Notes: generated by a model not told the origin, from the letters alone. 64,000 nucleotides of DNA from Novosphingobium cyanobacteriorum (GCF_029436685.1 NZ_JAROCY010000004.1:229411-293410), one strand, 5' to 3'. Shown: positions 1 to 9,565, numbered from the stretch's first letter. Made by a program: numbers and translations.

Positions 1-44
1 CAGGATCAAAGCGGAGGATAAAGCGGCCAAAAGCCGCGCCCCAA

Positions 45-121
<77 letters not shown>

Positions 122-138
122 GATTAAATATGGTCGCC

Positions 139-168
139 ACACCGCCCTAACGGGCGGTGTTATCGTTT
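139..168 (+). terminator. intrinsic terminator of the tRNA gene
   Basis: Perfect 9-bp stem (139-147 ACACCGCCC, 152-160 GGGCGGTGT) with a TAAC loop, followed by the T-rich TATCGTTT. It lies 17 nt after the tRNA, so it most likely ends that transcript. Confidence 0.8.
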
Positions 169-654
169 GAAATACTGCATTACCTTGGGCGACGGTTGTT
201 TCGTTCCTTGGACAGGTGGGCGAATTCTGGGTTTTGTGGTGTTCCCCTGAAATTGTTGAGCCTGGCGCTGGATTGACAGTCTCTTGTTAGCGTCTAACGC
301 GTTGAGCCGGACGGTACGATGCGATGTAGGATCACCAGACGGCAAATAGTCTGAACCTTCAGGGATCATGTGAAGCGGCATGCCGACGGCGGATGCGGGC
401 CGGGGGCGGGCAGTCACGAGGGGTTGGTTTGGCGTTTGCTGCTCGGGCACTATTCTGGTGCATGATGGTAAAGTGCCCAACCATAGGGTGTTCCGCCAAG
501 AGTGTCTGCGGGATCGTTGCTGTTGCTTTCCGTCTGCGCCAAGCCCTGCCGTCATTGATGCCCGGGTGCTCGCGATCCGGACGGCCCAACCTTCGACTTT
601 TGTTGGCTGGTTCGGAACCGATTTCTTCAAGAACCAATCGTGCCTTCTAGTAAC
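169..654. other. gene-poor stretch, no recognised gene
   Basis: About 490 bases between the tRNA terminator and the 3' end of the receiver gene. Frames of 85-156 codons are open on both strands. The longest runs minus from 630 to 160 and predicts a basic, Pro/Gln/Arg-rich 156-aa protein with no domain, signal peptide or membrane segment that I recognise. It also runs into the terminator stem. No good ribosome-binding site separates the options. I regard the stretch as intergenic or degenerate sequence. Confidence 0.4.
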
Positions 655-1389
655 CTAGCCACCCAAGGTCTGCATCAGGTCCTCTAGCAGAAGTTTCACA
701 TTCGCCATCTGGGCAAAATTCGGGGTCCGGCCCGCGGTGACGTTGGTGAAGATCTGTTCGTAGCGTTCGATGATCGTATCGAGTTTTTCGGCGAGGTGAC
801 TCGTTGATGGGAGCGGCGCAGAACCGCCGCGCGGCCCCAGCGATTGGCCGTCCAGAGTTCGTTCCAGTTCACGCCTGCGATGGATCTCATGCGCGAGTTC
901 CTGTTCCAGATCCGCGAGTGCGATGCTGCGCAGCACGACGCGTTCATCCAGCGTGGCATTTGCTCGGCGCAGGTCCTCGGCAGAGCTGCGCTTGTCCATG
1001 TGCGCTTCGATCCGCGCGCGCAGGACATCGAAGTCGACCGGCTTGGTCACGTAATCGTCGGCTCCGGCACCCAGTGCTTCGATCGTGGCGCCGCTTTCGG
1101 CACGGGCGGTGACCATGATTACCGGCAAATCGCGCGTGCGAACGTCATTGCGCAGATGCTGCAAAACCTCGATGCCGTTCATCTGCGGCATCATGTAATC
1201 AAGCAGCACCATGTCGGGCAGGGTGGTGGCAATGCTCGCGAGGGCGGCAAACCCGCTGTCGACGCTTTCGACCATGTATCCATAGCGTTCAAGCCTGCGG
1301 CAGAGCACGGCGCGGTTGGCTTCCATGTCGTCGACCACGAGAATCCGGCGGACGGAAGGCGAACCCGTGGTTTGGGCAGGGCTGGTCAT
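655..1389 (-). CDS. single-receiver response regulator without a recognised output domain
   Basis: A 244-aa cytoplasmic protein. Residues ~15-130 are a canonical receiver: acidic pair in VVDDME, phospho-acceptor Asp64 in LLDYMMP, the Thr of VTAR and the Lys of TKPVD. The rest is a charged, probably coiled-coil helix ([11 protein letters not shown] onward) and a helical tail that matches no DNA-binding, GGDEF or PP2C domain I recognise. It probably acts through protein contacts or as a phosphate sink. Its ATG overlaps the stop of the upstream hybrid kinase by 4 bp (ATGA), so the kinase is the likely partner. It is last in the operon that starts with the GGDEF-EAL gene. Confidence 0.85.
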   Translation of the reverse strand: MTSPAQTTGSPSVRRILVVDDMEANRAVLCRRLERYGYMVESVDSGFAALASIATTLPDMVLLDYMMPQMNGIEVLQHLRNDVRTRDLPVIMVTARAESGATIEALGAGADDYVTKPVDFDVLRARIEAHMDKRSSAEDLRRANATLDERVVLRSIALADLEQELAHEIHRRRELERTLDGQSLGPRGGSAPLPSTSHLAEKLDTIIERYEQIFTNVTAGRTPNFAQMANVKLLLEDLMQTLGG

Positions 1390-3677
1390 GCGGCGTATCC
1401 TTCAATGTCCGTTCCGTCGCCATCGCCAACGCGGCGGCCAAGGTTCTGTATGCGTCCGGTCAGCACGCGCGGCGACAGGCCGTTCTTGGGCAGGAGCTGG
1501 ACGATCTTGCCATCAAGCTGCTGAGCTTCGTCTTCACTGAGCACCTTGCCGGTAACGACGATGACTGCGGGGCGGGTGCTTTCAGGCATGGCGGATATCC
1601 GTTCGATCAACTGGAAGCCATCGCCATCGGGCATGCGCAGATCGGTCACCACGAAGGTGAAGGTCTCTTCCTCAAGCGCCTGCGCCGCGGCGCTGCCGCT
1701 GCTGGCAAGCCGGGTCTGGTAGCCCATCTGCACGAAGCCTCGGTCATAAAGGCGGGCGGTGGCAACATCGTCTTCGACAATCAGCACGCGCCCGGTGTTG
1801 CGCTTGGCATACTGATTGAGGATTTCGGCCATATCCTTGCGGTTGACCGGCTTGATCAGGTGCTCGGCAGCGCCCGCCGCAAGCGCGCGGCGGCGGTCAT
1901 CATCGACCGTGACCACGACGGTCGGAATGCTGCTGAGCGCTTCGTCCTGCTGAAGCAGATCGAGCACCTGCCAGCCATTGCAGCGCGGCAGACCGAGATC
2001 GAGCATGATGACATCAGGCACATGCTGACGCGCGAGTTCGAGGCCGGTGACCCCGTCGCGAGCGACGGCCGTGGCGTAGCCCGAGTGTTCGGCAAGCCGC
2101 AGCAGCAGTTGCGCGGCGCTCGTCTGATCTTCGATGATAAGGGCGAGTGGCGCTCCTGCGGGGCGCTCCCGATCATTGGCATCAAGCGCCTTCCCTTGGC
2201 TTTCCGGGCTCGGTCCGGGCGCATGCGCTTCATCGGCAGGACACAGATCGCGCTGCACGCGCAGGGTAAACGTCGAGCCTTCCCCGGGGGCGCTGTCAAC
2301 CTCAACCCGGCCGCCAAGCATTTCGGCAAAACGCCAGGTGATGGTCAGACCGAGGCCGGTGCCGCCATAAGTGCGCGTGGTGCTGGTATCCGCCTGCACA
2401 AAGGGCTGGAACAACCGGTCAAGCTCTGCCGGGGCGAGGCCGATGCCCGTGTCGGAGACGGAGAAGACAAGTTCGTCGCCTTCCGTGCGGCCGAGGATGA
2501 ATATCTGCCCGCCCTCGGTGAACTTGCAGGCGTTCGAGCCAAGATTGAGCAGGCATTGGCGCAGCTTGGTATAGTCGGTGTTGGCCTGCTGGATTGCAGG
2601 GTCCATCATCACCTGAAGGCGATTGCCCTTTTGCGCGGCGATCGGTTCGAGCATCCCGGCCACTTCATGAAGGAGGCGGGATGGGTCGAACTCATGGACA
2701 TCCACCTCCATCCTTCCTGCCTCGATCTTTGACAGATCGAGGATGCTGTTGATCAGCGCAAGCAACTGATGCGCCGAACTGTGGATCCAGCCCACGTCGT
2801 CGCTTGAGCGCGGCATGTCGGCGCCGGACAGTTCTTCGCGCAGGATTTCGGCATATCCGATGATCGCATTGAGCGGGGTGCGCAGTTCGTGGCTCATGTT
2901 GGCGAGGAACTGCGACTTTGCCACGTTGGCCTTTTCTGCATCGTCCTTGGCCTGGCGCAGTTCGTTTGCGGTTTCGGAAAGCGCAGCGTTCCGGTCCTCG
3001 ATCTGGCCGAGCATCGAATTGAAGGTGGTGCTGATGGTGTTGAAATCGGGATCGGGATCAGCGTGCAGGCGAACACCGTAATCGCCCGAGGTGGTGATGC
3101 GAAGCATCGCCCCCAGCAGGCTGTCAATGGGGCGATAGGCGATCCGGTTCATCCAACGCGTAAGGAGCAGGACGATCAGGAACGAGAATACCGAAATCTG
3201 CAACGCGACCAGAGTGTTGTCGACCAGGATATCGCCGAAGTCGCGGTAATGGACGCCCATTCTGAGGCGGCCGACGGGATCGCCGTCTGCAGCGATAGGG
3301 TATTCGAGCGTCCTGTCCCACTCTGCTGAGTCTTGCCGCGCGCGGGGCTGGGCGGAATAAGTGGCGACGATTTTGCCATCGGGGGTCATGACCTCGGCCC
3401 AGCCAATGTCCTTGATTCCGGCCACGGTGGCGAGCGTTTCGCTCGCGGCGCGTGGATCGGCGAACAGCACGGCTGGCGCAACGTTCGCGGCGAGGATCGA
3501 TGCTGCCTGCTGGTGACGTTGCGCAGCCTGCTTTTCCTCGTTCGCCAATTGCAGCCCGATCAACCCGAGCATGGCCAGCAAGAGCGCGCTGGCGACGGCA
3601 AGTCCGGTGAGCAGCGAAAGCTTCGTCCGGAAGGACTGGCGCGACAGGAACCGATCCACCGGGCCGAAGCGGGTCAT
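1386..3677 (-). CDS. hybrid sensor histidine kinase, CHASE8-like sensor, two receivers
   Basis: 763 aa. Transmembrane helices at ~19-42 and ~155-175 flank a ~115-residue periplasmic region whose pattern ([19 protein letters not shown]) fits the CHASE8 domain, known from YfiN. Then come HAMP, a coiled coil, HisKA with His263 in [13 protein letters not shown], and HATPase_c with N, G1 (DTGIGLAP) and G2 (GGTGLGL) boxes. Two C-terminal receivers follow (MLDLGLP and VTDLRMP). The second has LPKNG in place of the usual KP. There is no Hpt domain. The start overlaps the stop of the yfiR-like gene by 4 bp, so the YfiR-like protein probably controls this kinase rather than a cyclase. Inference: signal passes to its own receivers and to the downstream stand-alone one. 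Confidence 0.9.
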   Translation of the reverse strand: MTRFGPVDRFLSRQSFRTKLSLLTGLAVASALLLAMLGLIGLQLANEEKQAAQRHQQAASILAANVAPAVLFADPRAASETLATVAGIKDIGWAEVMTPDGKIVATYSAQPRARQDSAEWDRTLEYPIAADGDPVGRLRMGVHYRDFGDILVDNTLVALQISVFSFLIVLLLTRWMNRIAYRPIDSLLGAMLRITTSGDYGVRLHADPDPDFNTISTTFNSMLGQIEDRNAALSETANELRQAKDDAEKANVAKSQFLANMSHELRTPLNAIIGYAEILREELSGADMPRSSDDVGWIHSSAHQLLALINSILDLSKIEAGRMEVDVHEFDPSRLLHEVAGMLEPIAAQKGNRLQVMMDPAIQQANTDYTKLRQCLLNLGSNACKFTEGGQIFILGRTEGDELVFSVSDTGIGLAPAELDRLFQPFVQADTSTTRTYGGTGLGLTITWRFAEMLGGRVEVDSAPGEGSTFTLRVQRDLCPADEAHAPGPSPESQGKALDANDRERPAGAPLALIIEDQTSAAQLLLRLAEHSGYATAVARDGVTGLELARQHVPDVIMLDLGLPRCNGWQVLDLLQQDEALSSIPTVVVTVDDDRRRALAAGAAEHLIKPVNRKDMAEILNQYAKRNTGRVLIVEDDVATARLYDRGFVQMGYQTRLASSGSAAAQALEEETFTFVVTDLRMPDGDGFQLIERISAMPESTRPAVIVVTGKVLSEDEAQQLDGKIVQLLPKNGLSPRVLTGRIQNLGRRVGDGDGTDIEGYAA

Positions 3678-4195
3678 CGCACTGTCCGGGAGGCGAGGCG
3701 AAGCAGATGCGAACTGATGGTTACACCGGTTTCGTTTGCCGTGCGCAGGTTGATTTCAAAGCGGATCTGCGCGCCCGTGCGGACTAGGCCGACCGTCCCG
3801 CCGGCGCTTGTGAAGCCGCCTCCATCCCCGAACACCAGGGTGCCACGTTGACGGACACGCGCGATGTCCGCGGAATCACCGTTGCCGATGAACACCGCAT
3901 CACATCCAGTAGCAGAACTGCCGTCGAAGCTGCGATACAGCACTTGCCGGTTGCCGGCGCGCTGGCCATTGAGACCGGCGAACTCACCGGAACCGGCCGC
4001 GCCACGCAGGGCGCAAAGCGTGATGGGCTGGCTGGCAGGCTTTCCCGGAAACTCGACATAGCGCATGATGTTGAAGACGATGGCCGCCTTGAGCGCGTTC
4101 GGGTTGGACACCTGGCCCGTGGCGGGTGCGCCGCCCGCAACCGCGACTGCGGTAGCGATGGCGAGGGCGGACTTGGGAAGGATACGCATCTGCAT
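3674..4195 (-). CDS. YfiR-like periplasmic regulator (DUF4154)
   Basis: 173 aa with a cleavable signal peptide ending near APATGQ. The mature part has the YfiR/DUF4154 pattern: an N-terminal helix ([17 protein letters not shown]), [16 protein letters not shown], the [10 protein letters not shown] segment and a C-terminal [21 protein letters not shown]. In Pseudomonas, YfiR is a periplasmic repressor of the CHASE8-containing cyclase YfiN. Here the neighbour with a CHASE8-like domain is a histidine kinase, with which it overlaps by 4 bp. It starts 6 nt after the TonB receptor. ATG 4189 is an alternative start. The cysteines in LCALRG and GCDAVF could allow a redox-sensitive disulfide as in YfiR, but this is speculative. 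Confidence 0.85.
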   Translation of the reverse strand: MQMRILPKSALAIATAVAVAGGAPATGQVSNPNALKAAIVFNIMRYVEFPGKPASQPITLCALRGAAGSGEFAGLNGQRAGNRQVLYRSFDGSSATGCDAVFIGNGDSADIARVRQRGTLVFGDGGGFTSAGGTVGLVRTGAQIRFEINLRTANETGVTISSHLLRLASRTVR

Positions 4196-4201
4196 CCCTC
4201 C

Positions 4202-6337
4202 TCAGAACCGGTAACGCAGATGGGCCGAAACCGCGCGGGGTATGTAGGCCGGCGGGGCGGGATAGTCTTGCTGGTTGAATTCGATGTGGCGAGACTGCAG
4301 CAGATTGGTGCCGACGACGGAAAACTCGGCGCCGTTACGCAGGCGATAGGTGAGGCGCAGATCGGCGGTGGTATAGGCCGGGATCTTGCCATTGTTGAGT
4401 TGGCCGACGTGCCTCAGCTGCGCGTCTACCGATACTGTGTCGCCGATATCGAAATTGTTGCGCAGCGCGATCTGGTTGCGGGGAGAATAGGTCAGCGGGA
4501 ACAGCAGTGTGGATGGCGCGCCCGTAGTCGGATCGGTGCCCAGCCTGTAGTTGAAATGCGAATAGTTGAGCGTTGCCTTCCACCACGGTGTGAGATTGCC
4601 AGCCAGTGTCGCTTCGCCCCCCCAAGTGTGCGTCTTGCCGGAATCGAGAAAGCCGACATCAACCTGCACGCCCACCGGGAATGGTACGTTCGGCACGAAG
4701 ATCAGGTTGGAGCCGGTCGGAATGTTGACCGTGAGTGACGAGTAATCGTTGTAGTACCCCGCGACGTCGAGCGACCACTTGCCGCCCAGGTCGACGCGGG
4801 TACCGGCTTCGTAGGCGATCAGGACTTCGGAATTGCGATCGTTTACGCCGTTCAGCGTGGTGTAGATCGGCAAGGGCGTGGGGTTGTTCGGCTCACCCGG
4901 CAGCGCCACGAAGAACGAAAGGTGGGCGTTGCGTTCGAACCGGGATGGAGTGCGGACCGCGCGGGATACCGCTCCCCACAGGGATACGCGTTTTGCAGGG
5001 CGGAACAGCATCCGGGCGCTCGGCTGGATTTCAAACCCGGTGAAGTTGTTGTTCTCGACCTTGGTTCCGATCGTCAGGCGCAGAACTCCGGGGATGAGCG
5101 TGATGTCATCCTGCACATATCCGCTGATCCACCGGTCGGTTGCCGAGAGCGTGTCGAAACGGACATAGGGCGTCTGCATGATATCGTCGTGCAGGAGCCG
5201 GGCGCCGACGCCAAAGCTGATATCGTGCGTGTCGCTGGCCCGCCAATGCAGGCCGAAATCCAGATCGGCAAGCTGCCAGCGGACGCCAACGCCACCGAAC
5301 TCGGTGCGGTTCAGGCGATTGTACTGCGCCTGAAGTGACCAATCGAGCGTATCGGACTGGCGACGCGTCCAACGACCAAGCACGTTGATTGACTTGAAGA
5401 CGTTTTCCGCCTGGAACTGGAAGTAACCCGGCGCGAACAGGTTGGTGTTCACGAGGCGGAAAGGCGTGTCGAACTTGCCTTCGCCATATTCGCCCTGCAA
5501 TGTGAAGGCGTTGTGGTCATCGGGCTCATAGTCGAGGCGAAGGCCGCCTGAGCCACCTGCCCAGCGCCGCCCGATATCCTTGCCCTGTGCATCGACCAGC
5601 CCGTCCTCGTGGCGATAGCTGCCATAGGCGCGATAGCTGAACGCGTCGGAAACGCGTGCACCGTGTGAAAGGCTCAAATCCTGCTGGCGCGTGCCGCCGC
5701 GCAGATCGACCGTCGTGCCACCACTGTCGGCGCTGTGCTTGGTGATGATGTTGATGACGCCGTTGGATGAGTTCGCTCCCCACAGGGAGGAACCCGGTCC
5801 GCGAACGACCTCGATCCGCTCGATATCGCTCAACGGCATCATCAACTGATCCCAGAACACGCCGGAAATCGTGGAGATGAACTGCGAACGCCCATCGACC
5901 ATGACCAGCAGCGAGTTCGTCAACCGGCTATTGAAGCCGCGGATCGAAACGGCGTAGCCACCATTGGCCAGTTGCCCCACTTCGACACCGGGAACGCCAC
6001 GGAGAAGATCGGGAATTGTCCGTGCGGCCGAACGACGGATCTCATCCTGGGTGATGACATAGACGGCGGCGGTTGAATCGCTGACCCGCTGGCGCTTCTT
6101 GGCGACAGACGTGGATTCGAGCGTGAGCAATTCCTCAAGCGAGACATCTAGCAGGCTGGCCGGCGCGGGGGCGACAGCATCGTCCGATGGTGCGGTTGCT
6201 TCGGCGTACGGCTCGGGGACAGCCTGGGCGCTGGCGAGGGCCGGCGTGGCCAGCAACGACAAGGCGAGGAGAGCCCGGCCAATTGCGAGCCCCGATGTCG
6301 CGCCTTTCACGGCGGAAGGAATACTTGTCGTATACAT
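4202..6337 (-). CDS. TonB-dependent outer-membrane receptor of the signalling operon
   Basis: 711 aa with signal peptide (cleavage near ALASAQA). The plug domain (~60-180) shows SVAKKRQRVSDSTAAVYVI, DLLRGVPGVEV and the plug/barrel junction IEVVRGPGSSLWG followed by NGVINIITK. A 22-strand-type barrel follows and ends in the terminal signature LRYRF. It sits 12 nt after the GGDEF-EAL gene and 6 nt before the yfiR-like gene. The ligand is not evident. Clustering with YfiR and a hybrid kinase suggests the receptor feeds or senses a signal rather than serving only sugar uptake. No FecR/sigma pair is present. Confidence 0.9.
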   Translation of the reverse strand: MYTTSIPSAVKGATSGLAIGRALLALSLLATPALASAQAVPEPYAEATAPSDDAVAPAPASLLDVSLEELLTLESTSVAKKRQRVSDSTAAVYVITQDEIRRSAARTIPDLLRGVPGVEVGQLANGGYAVSIRGFNSRLTNSLLVMVDGRSQFISTISGVFWDQLMMPLSDIERIEVVRGPGSSLWGANSSNGVINIITKHSADSGGTTVDLRGGTRQQDLSLSHGARVSDAFSYRAYGSYRHEDGLVDAQGKDIGRRWAGGSGGLRLDYEPDDHNAFTLQGEYGEGKFDTPFRLVNTNLFAPGYFQFQAENVFKSINVLGRWTRRQSDTLDWSLQAQYNRLNRTEFGGVGVRWQLADLDFGLHWRASDTHDISFGVGARLLHDDIMQTPYVRFDTLSATDRWISGYVQDDITLIPGVLRLTIGTKVENNNFTGFEIQPSARMLFRPAKRVSLWGAVSRAVRTPSRFERNAHLSFFVALPGEPNNPTPLPIYTTLNGVNDRNSEVLIAYEAGTRVDLGGKWSLDVAGYYNDYSSLTVNIPTGSNLIFVPNVPFPVGVQVDVGFLDSGKTHTWGGEATLAGNLTPWWKATLNYSHFNYRLGTDPTTGAPSTLLFPLTYSPRNQIALRNNFDIGDTVSVDAQLRHVGQLNNGKIPAYTTADLRLTYRLRNGAEFSVVGTNLLQSRHIEFNQQDYPAPPAYIPRAVSAHLRYRF

Positions 6338-6349
6338 GGCTCTGTCCTG

Positions 6350-8050
6350 TCAGGCAGCGCTGGTTAAATTCACGCGTGGTCGGCGGCGGGTGGAATCACC
6401 GATCATTTCGCGCAGATGCTTAAGTTTCATCGGCCGTGCCGTGAGAAAGCCCTGAACCAGATCGCAGCCCATCGCGGAGAGCAGGTCGATTTGCGCCTCC
6501 GTTTCCACCCCTTCGGCCACGGTATGCAGGCCAAGGCTGTTGGCCATGCTGATGATCGTCTGGACCAGCACGCGGGCCTCCGGCTTTACCGTAAGGTCCT
6601 TGAGCAGCGCCTTGTCGATCTTGAGACGGCTGATCGGCAGGGCTGTCAGCAGGGCGAGGTTGGAATATCCTGTACCGAAATCGTCGATGGCGATCGTCAC
6701 GCCCAGGTCGCTCAGACGACGCAGGCGGTCGGCCGCCAGTTCAGGATCGCGCAGGGCGACTTCTTCGGTCACTTCGATCTGCAGAAGGTGCGGGGGCACA
6801 CTCCAGCGCGTGAGCGCGGACTTCACCGTGGAGATGAAATCGATCCGTTCGAGATGCGTTGGCGAGATGTTGATTGAAACCTGCAGCGGTTGGCCAGAGC
6901 GTTCGAACTCGGCAATCCGCATCACCGCTTCGCCGATCACCCATTCGCCGATCGTGGGGACCATGCCCGTGCGATCGGCCAGATGCATAAAATGGCGGGG
7001 AAGGAGCAGGCCCCGGCTGGGATGGGGCCAGCGGATCAACGCCTCCGCCATGTCGAACGACCTTGTCCGCAGATCGTAGAGCGGCTGATAGTAGAGTTCG
7101 AAATTGCCACGACTGGCAGCGTCCCGCAGTTCCTGTTCGAGAACTGCGGAAGCGCGCGCCTCTTCATCGAGTGAGGCGTCGAACAGGGCGAAACGGCCGC
7201 GGCCCGAATGCTTGGCGTTGTACATCGCGGCATCGGCAGCGCGCAGCAGTGCGGCATAGTCGCTGCCGTCTTGCGGCGATTGAGCAATACCGACGCTGGC
7301 CCCGATACACAGCGAATGCGCGCCGATCTCGAACGGTTCTCCCAGCGCGCGGACAATGCGCGAGGCGATGCGTGGTGCCATGGAAGTGACTTCTGGGTTT
7401 GCCATGAAGAAGACGAATTCATCGCCGCCAAGGCGCGCCAGCAGTTCGAACGAGCCGTGCTGGAAGGCCTGCGAGGTATCGCGACGAACAGCCAGTTCAA
7501 GCCGGTCAGCAGCGGCGCGAAGCAGGCTGTCGCCCACCAGGTGGCCCAACGTGTCGTTGATGGTCTTGAAGCCATCGAGATCGATGAAGAACAGCGCAGC
7601 CGGCTGCTTGTTCGGCAGGGCCGAAATATAGGGTTCGACCCTTTTCTGGAAATGTGCGCGATTGCAAAGACCGGTCAGCGCGTCGAAGTGCGCCGCTTCA
7701 CGCATGTCGTCCACGCGCTGCTGCACCCTGGCCGCGAGCTCGGCGAAGACCTTGCGTGCTTCCGGCCGGTGGCGGAAGCGGTCCTTGTCGACGTCGGTAT
7801 CGAAGCGGCCCTGTCCGATTGAGACCACGGCGTCGAGGAGTTCGGCGACTTCAAGGTTTTGGCGCCTGCGTTGCAGCATGGCTGTGCCGATGGCGGCCGT
7901 GTTGACCAGTACAAGTGCGCCGACGAGCATGTAGAACGCAGCCGCAGGCGCGAGCATTCGGCCCATGAGCAGAGCAGCGACGCTGGATGCGCCCAAGCCG
8001 AGCCATGGCAAGGCCAAATGTCTTTGCTGCACGATCAAGTTTTTTACCAT
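6350..8050 (-). CDS. membrane GGDEF-EAL cyclic-di-GMP enzyme
   Basis: 566 aa. Two short N-terminal membrane helices (~12-32 and ~37-57) with almost no periplasmic loop, then a HAMP/coiled-coil-like linker (~65-115), GGDEF (active site GGDEF at 208-212) and EAL (EAL at 336-338). The EAL catalytic set looks complete: EALIRW, SINIS, EVTEE, AIDDFGTGYS, AEGVET and QGF. There is no RxxD inhibitory site just before GGDEF. It could therefore make c-di-GMP, degrade it, or use GGDEF as a GTP-binding regulator. It is the first gene of the minus-strand operon and probably its output or feedback element. The 235-nt region upstream separates it from the divergent pilus operon. Confidence 0.92.
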   Translation of the reverse strand: MVKNLIVQQRHLALPWLGLGASSVAALLMGRMLAPAAAFYMLVGALVLVNTAAIGTAMLQRRRQNLEVAELLDAVVSIGQGRFDTDVDKDRFRHRPEARKVFAELAARVQQRVDDMREAAHFDALTGLCNRAHFQKRVEPYISALPNKQPAALFFIDLDGFKTINDTLGHLVGDSLLRAAADRLELAVRRDTSQAFQHGSFELLARLGGDEFVFFMANPEVTSMAPRIASRIVRALGEPFEIGAHSLCIGASVGIAQSPQDGSDYAALLRAADAAMYNAKHSGRGRFALFDASLDEEARASAVLEQELRDAASRGNFELYYQPLYDLRTRSFDMAEALIRWPHPSRGLLLPRHFMHLADRTGMVPTIGEWVIGEAVMRIAEFERSGQPLQVSINISPTHLERIDFISTVKSALTRWSVPPHLLQIEVTEEVALRDPELAADRLRRLSDLGVTIAIDDFGTGYSNLALLTALPISRLKIDKALLKDLTVKPEARVLVQTIISMANSLGLHTVAEGVETEAQIDLLSAMGCDLVQGFLTARPMKLKHLREMIGDSTRRRPRVNLTSAA

Positions 8051-8285
8051 ACGCTCTGGCGCCGGTTTGCACCCAACCAGGCTGTATCAATCGTGCAGTA
8101 AAAACTTCATGTTAATGGGGGTAGTATTACACCAAGTGGTGAAAGAGTTAGTGTTTCCAATTGCTTAGTGGGTGTAGGGCTGTTGATTTAGTCAATATGG
8201 AAACTACTGATAAAACAGTCATATACGGAAGCGTGCCTAGGTGTACATGACTAGTTTTTGAAGGAGGCTGGTCTAGTGGGATGAT
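8051..8285. promoter_or_regulatory. AT-rich divergent promoter region, GGDEF-EAL / pilus operons
   Basis: 235 nt, clearly richer in A+T than the genes on either side. It must hold both divergent promoters. A perfect short palindrome, CACCA-AG-TGGTG, lies at 8130-8141 and looks like a possible operator. I could not assign -35/-10 boxes with confidence. Confidence 0.5.
8261..8285 (+). promoter_or_regulatory. unusually placed ribosome-binding site with 2-codon leader frame
   Basis: A strong Shine-Dalgarno AAGGAGG (8261-8267) lies 18 nt before the ATG (8286) of the SCPU gene, too far for direct use. An in-frame TAG at 8274-8276 excludes an earlier start. At normal spacing (8 nt) the site instead faces GTG-GGA-TGA (8276-8284), a two-codon frame ending just before the ATG. 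Initiation by translational coupling is possible. Confidence 0.4.
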
Positions 8286-8801
8286 ATGAAAGTCCCATTC
8301 ATAAACCATGCAGCCAGTTCCACCGGCGTCTTTGCGGCGCTCATTCTGGCTATTGCCCCCACTACCGGACAGGCAGCGACAGCGACCGACACCATGGCCG
8401 TGTCGGCTACGGTGCAGAGCGCCTGCATCGTTGCCGCGAGCGCCCTGTCGTTCGGCTCGTACAATCCGACAGCCGGCACCAATGCCGATGCCACGACCAC
8501 GCTGAGCGTGACCTGTACTTCCGGCACGAGCTACACGGTTGGCCTCAGCGCCGGCAACGGCAGTGGCGCCACGGTTACCAGCCGCAAGCTGACCAACGGC
8601 GGCAATACACTGAACTATGCGCTGTACCAGGACTCCGCCCGCACCACGAACTGGGGCAACACTCCGGGCACGGATACCCCCGCGAGTGCGGTGGCAGGAT
8701 CGAGCGCGACAACACTGACGGTCTATGGACGCATTGCATCGGGGCAGAATGTCCCGGCGGGCAGCTATACCGACAGCGTGACGGTGACGGTCAACTACTG
8801 A
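8286..8801 (+). CDS. SCPU-domain pilin, archaic chaperone-usher system
   Basis: 171 aa with signal peptide (cleavage near TGQAAT). The mature part is a spore-coat-U (SCPU) domain: the N-terminal donor-like strand TMAVSATVQSACIV, LSFGSYNP, a pair of Cys (QSACIV and VTCTSG), a YALYQD segment and the C-terminal YTDSVTVTVNY. SCPU proteins are secreted pilus subunits folded by a periplasmic chaperone and exported by an usher. The next gene is that chaperone, whose ATG overlaps this stop (TGATG). Probably the major or tip subunit. Confidence 0.9.
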   Translation: MKVPFINHAASSTGVFAALILAIAPTTGQAATATDTMAVSATVQSACIVAASALSFGSYNPTAGTNADATTTLSVTCTSGTSYTVGLSAGNGSGATVTSRKLTNGGNTLNYALYQDSARTTNWGNTPGTDTPASAVAGSSATTLTVYGRIASGQNVPAGSYTDSVTVTVNY

Positions 8802-9565
8802 TGCACCAGCTCGCGCGTCTTGTGCCGTTCGCCCTGCTGGCGACGATGTGGGGCCACCCGGCACAGGCCGGTGCCATCCGGGTAACACCCGTGCGGGTAG
8901 AGGTTCCGGCAGGACGCCAGTTCTGCGCGCTGACCGTGGGCAACGATGCGGAGCGACCGGTTACGGTGCAGGTCCGGGGATTTGCCTGGACGCGCGACGA
9001 AAATGGGTCAGACACGCTTGATGCTGGCAATGCGCCGGTGGTGAACCCCGCCATTGTGACCATCCCCAAGGGGGAAAGCCGGCTGGTTCGCTGCAGCCTT
9101 CCGCGCGATACGACTGGCGGCGCTGCGGAACAGCAGTGGCGGCTGATCGTGGACGAGTTGCCGCAACCTTCATCGGAAGTAGCGCCGGGCTCCGTGCAAA
9201 CGCTGCTGCGCCTTTCGGTGCCTGTGTTCCGCACGCCGGACAAGGCGACGCCCCAGCTGGGCTGGTCAGTGGTGCGCACAGGTGATGGAACGCCTGCCTT
9301 GCGGATCACCAATTCCGGCGCGCGTCGGGTGCAGGTCGTCAAAGTGGTGATGCATCTGCGCAGCGGACAGGATGCGCCGCTCAATCGTGGGTTCTACCTG
9401 CTGGCAAAAGGCGCAATGGTACTGCCCGTGCGACCGGACATCGCGCACGATCTTGCATCCGTTACTGCGGACACGGATATCGGCACGATGAGCCTGGCAC
9501 CTGCCGTGCGGGCGGAAGGCGCGCCTGATGGCAAGCTGGACTTGTCGCAGACCGCCAAGCAGTAG
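8801..9565 (+). CDS. periplasmic pilus chaperone (PapD-like)
   Basis: 254 aa with signal peptide (cleavage near AQAGA). The N-terminal Ig domain shows the chaperone features IRVTPVRVEVPAGRQFCALTVGN and IVTIPKGESRLVRCSLP. The central WRLIVDELP segment corresponds to the family EQxYR...P motif. A second Ig domain with ALRITNSGARRVQV follows. It would donate a strand to SCPU subunits and deliver them to the usher. It overlaps the SCPU gene by 1 nt and precedes the usher by 23 nt. Confidence 0.9.
   Translation: MHQLARLVPFALLATMWGHPAQAGAIRVTPVRVEVPAGRQFCALTVGNDAERPVTVQVRGFAWTRDENGSDTLDAGNAPVVNPAIVTIPKGESRLVRCSLPRDTTGGAAEQQWRLIVDELPQPSSEVAPGSVQTLLRLSVPVFRTPDKATPQLGWSVVRTGDGTPALRITNSGARRVQVVKVVMHLRSGQDAPLNRGFYLLAKGAMVLPVRPDIAHDLASVTADTDIGTMSLAPAVRAEGAPDGKLDLSQTAKQ

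Noticed and set aside
160..630. A 156-aa minus-strand protein after the tRNA
   Set aside because: No family, no ribosome-binding site, biased composition and overlap with the terminator stem. It is kept only as an unassigned region.
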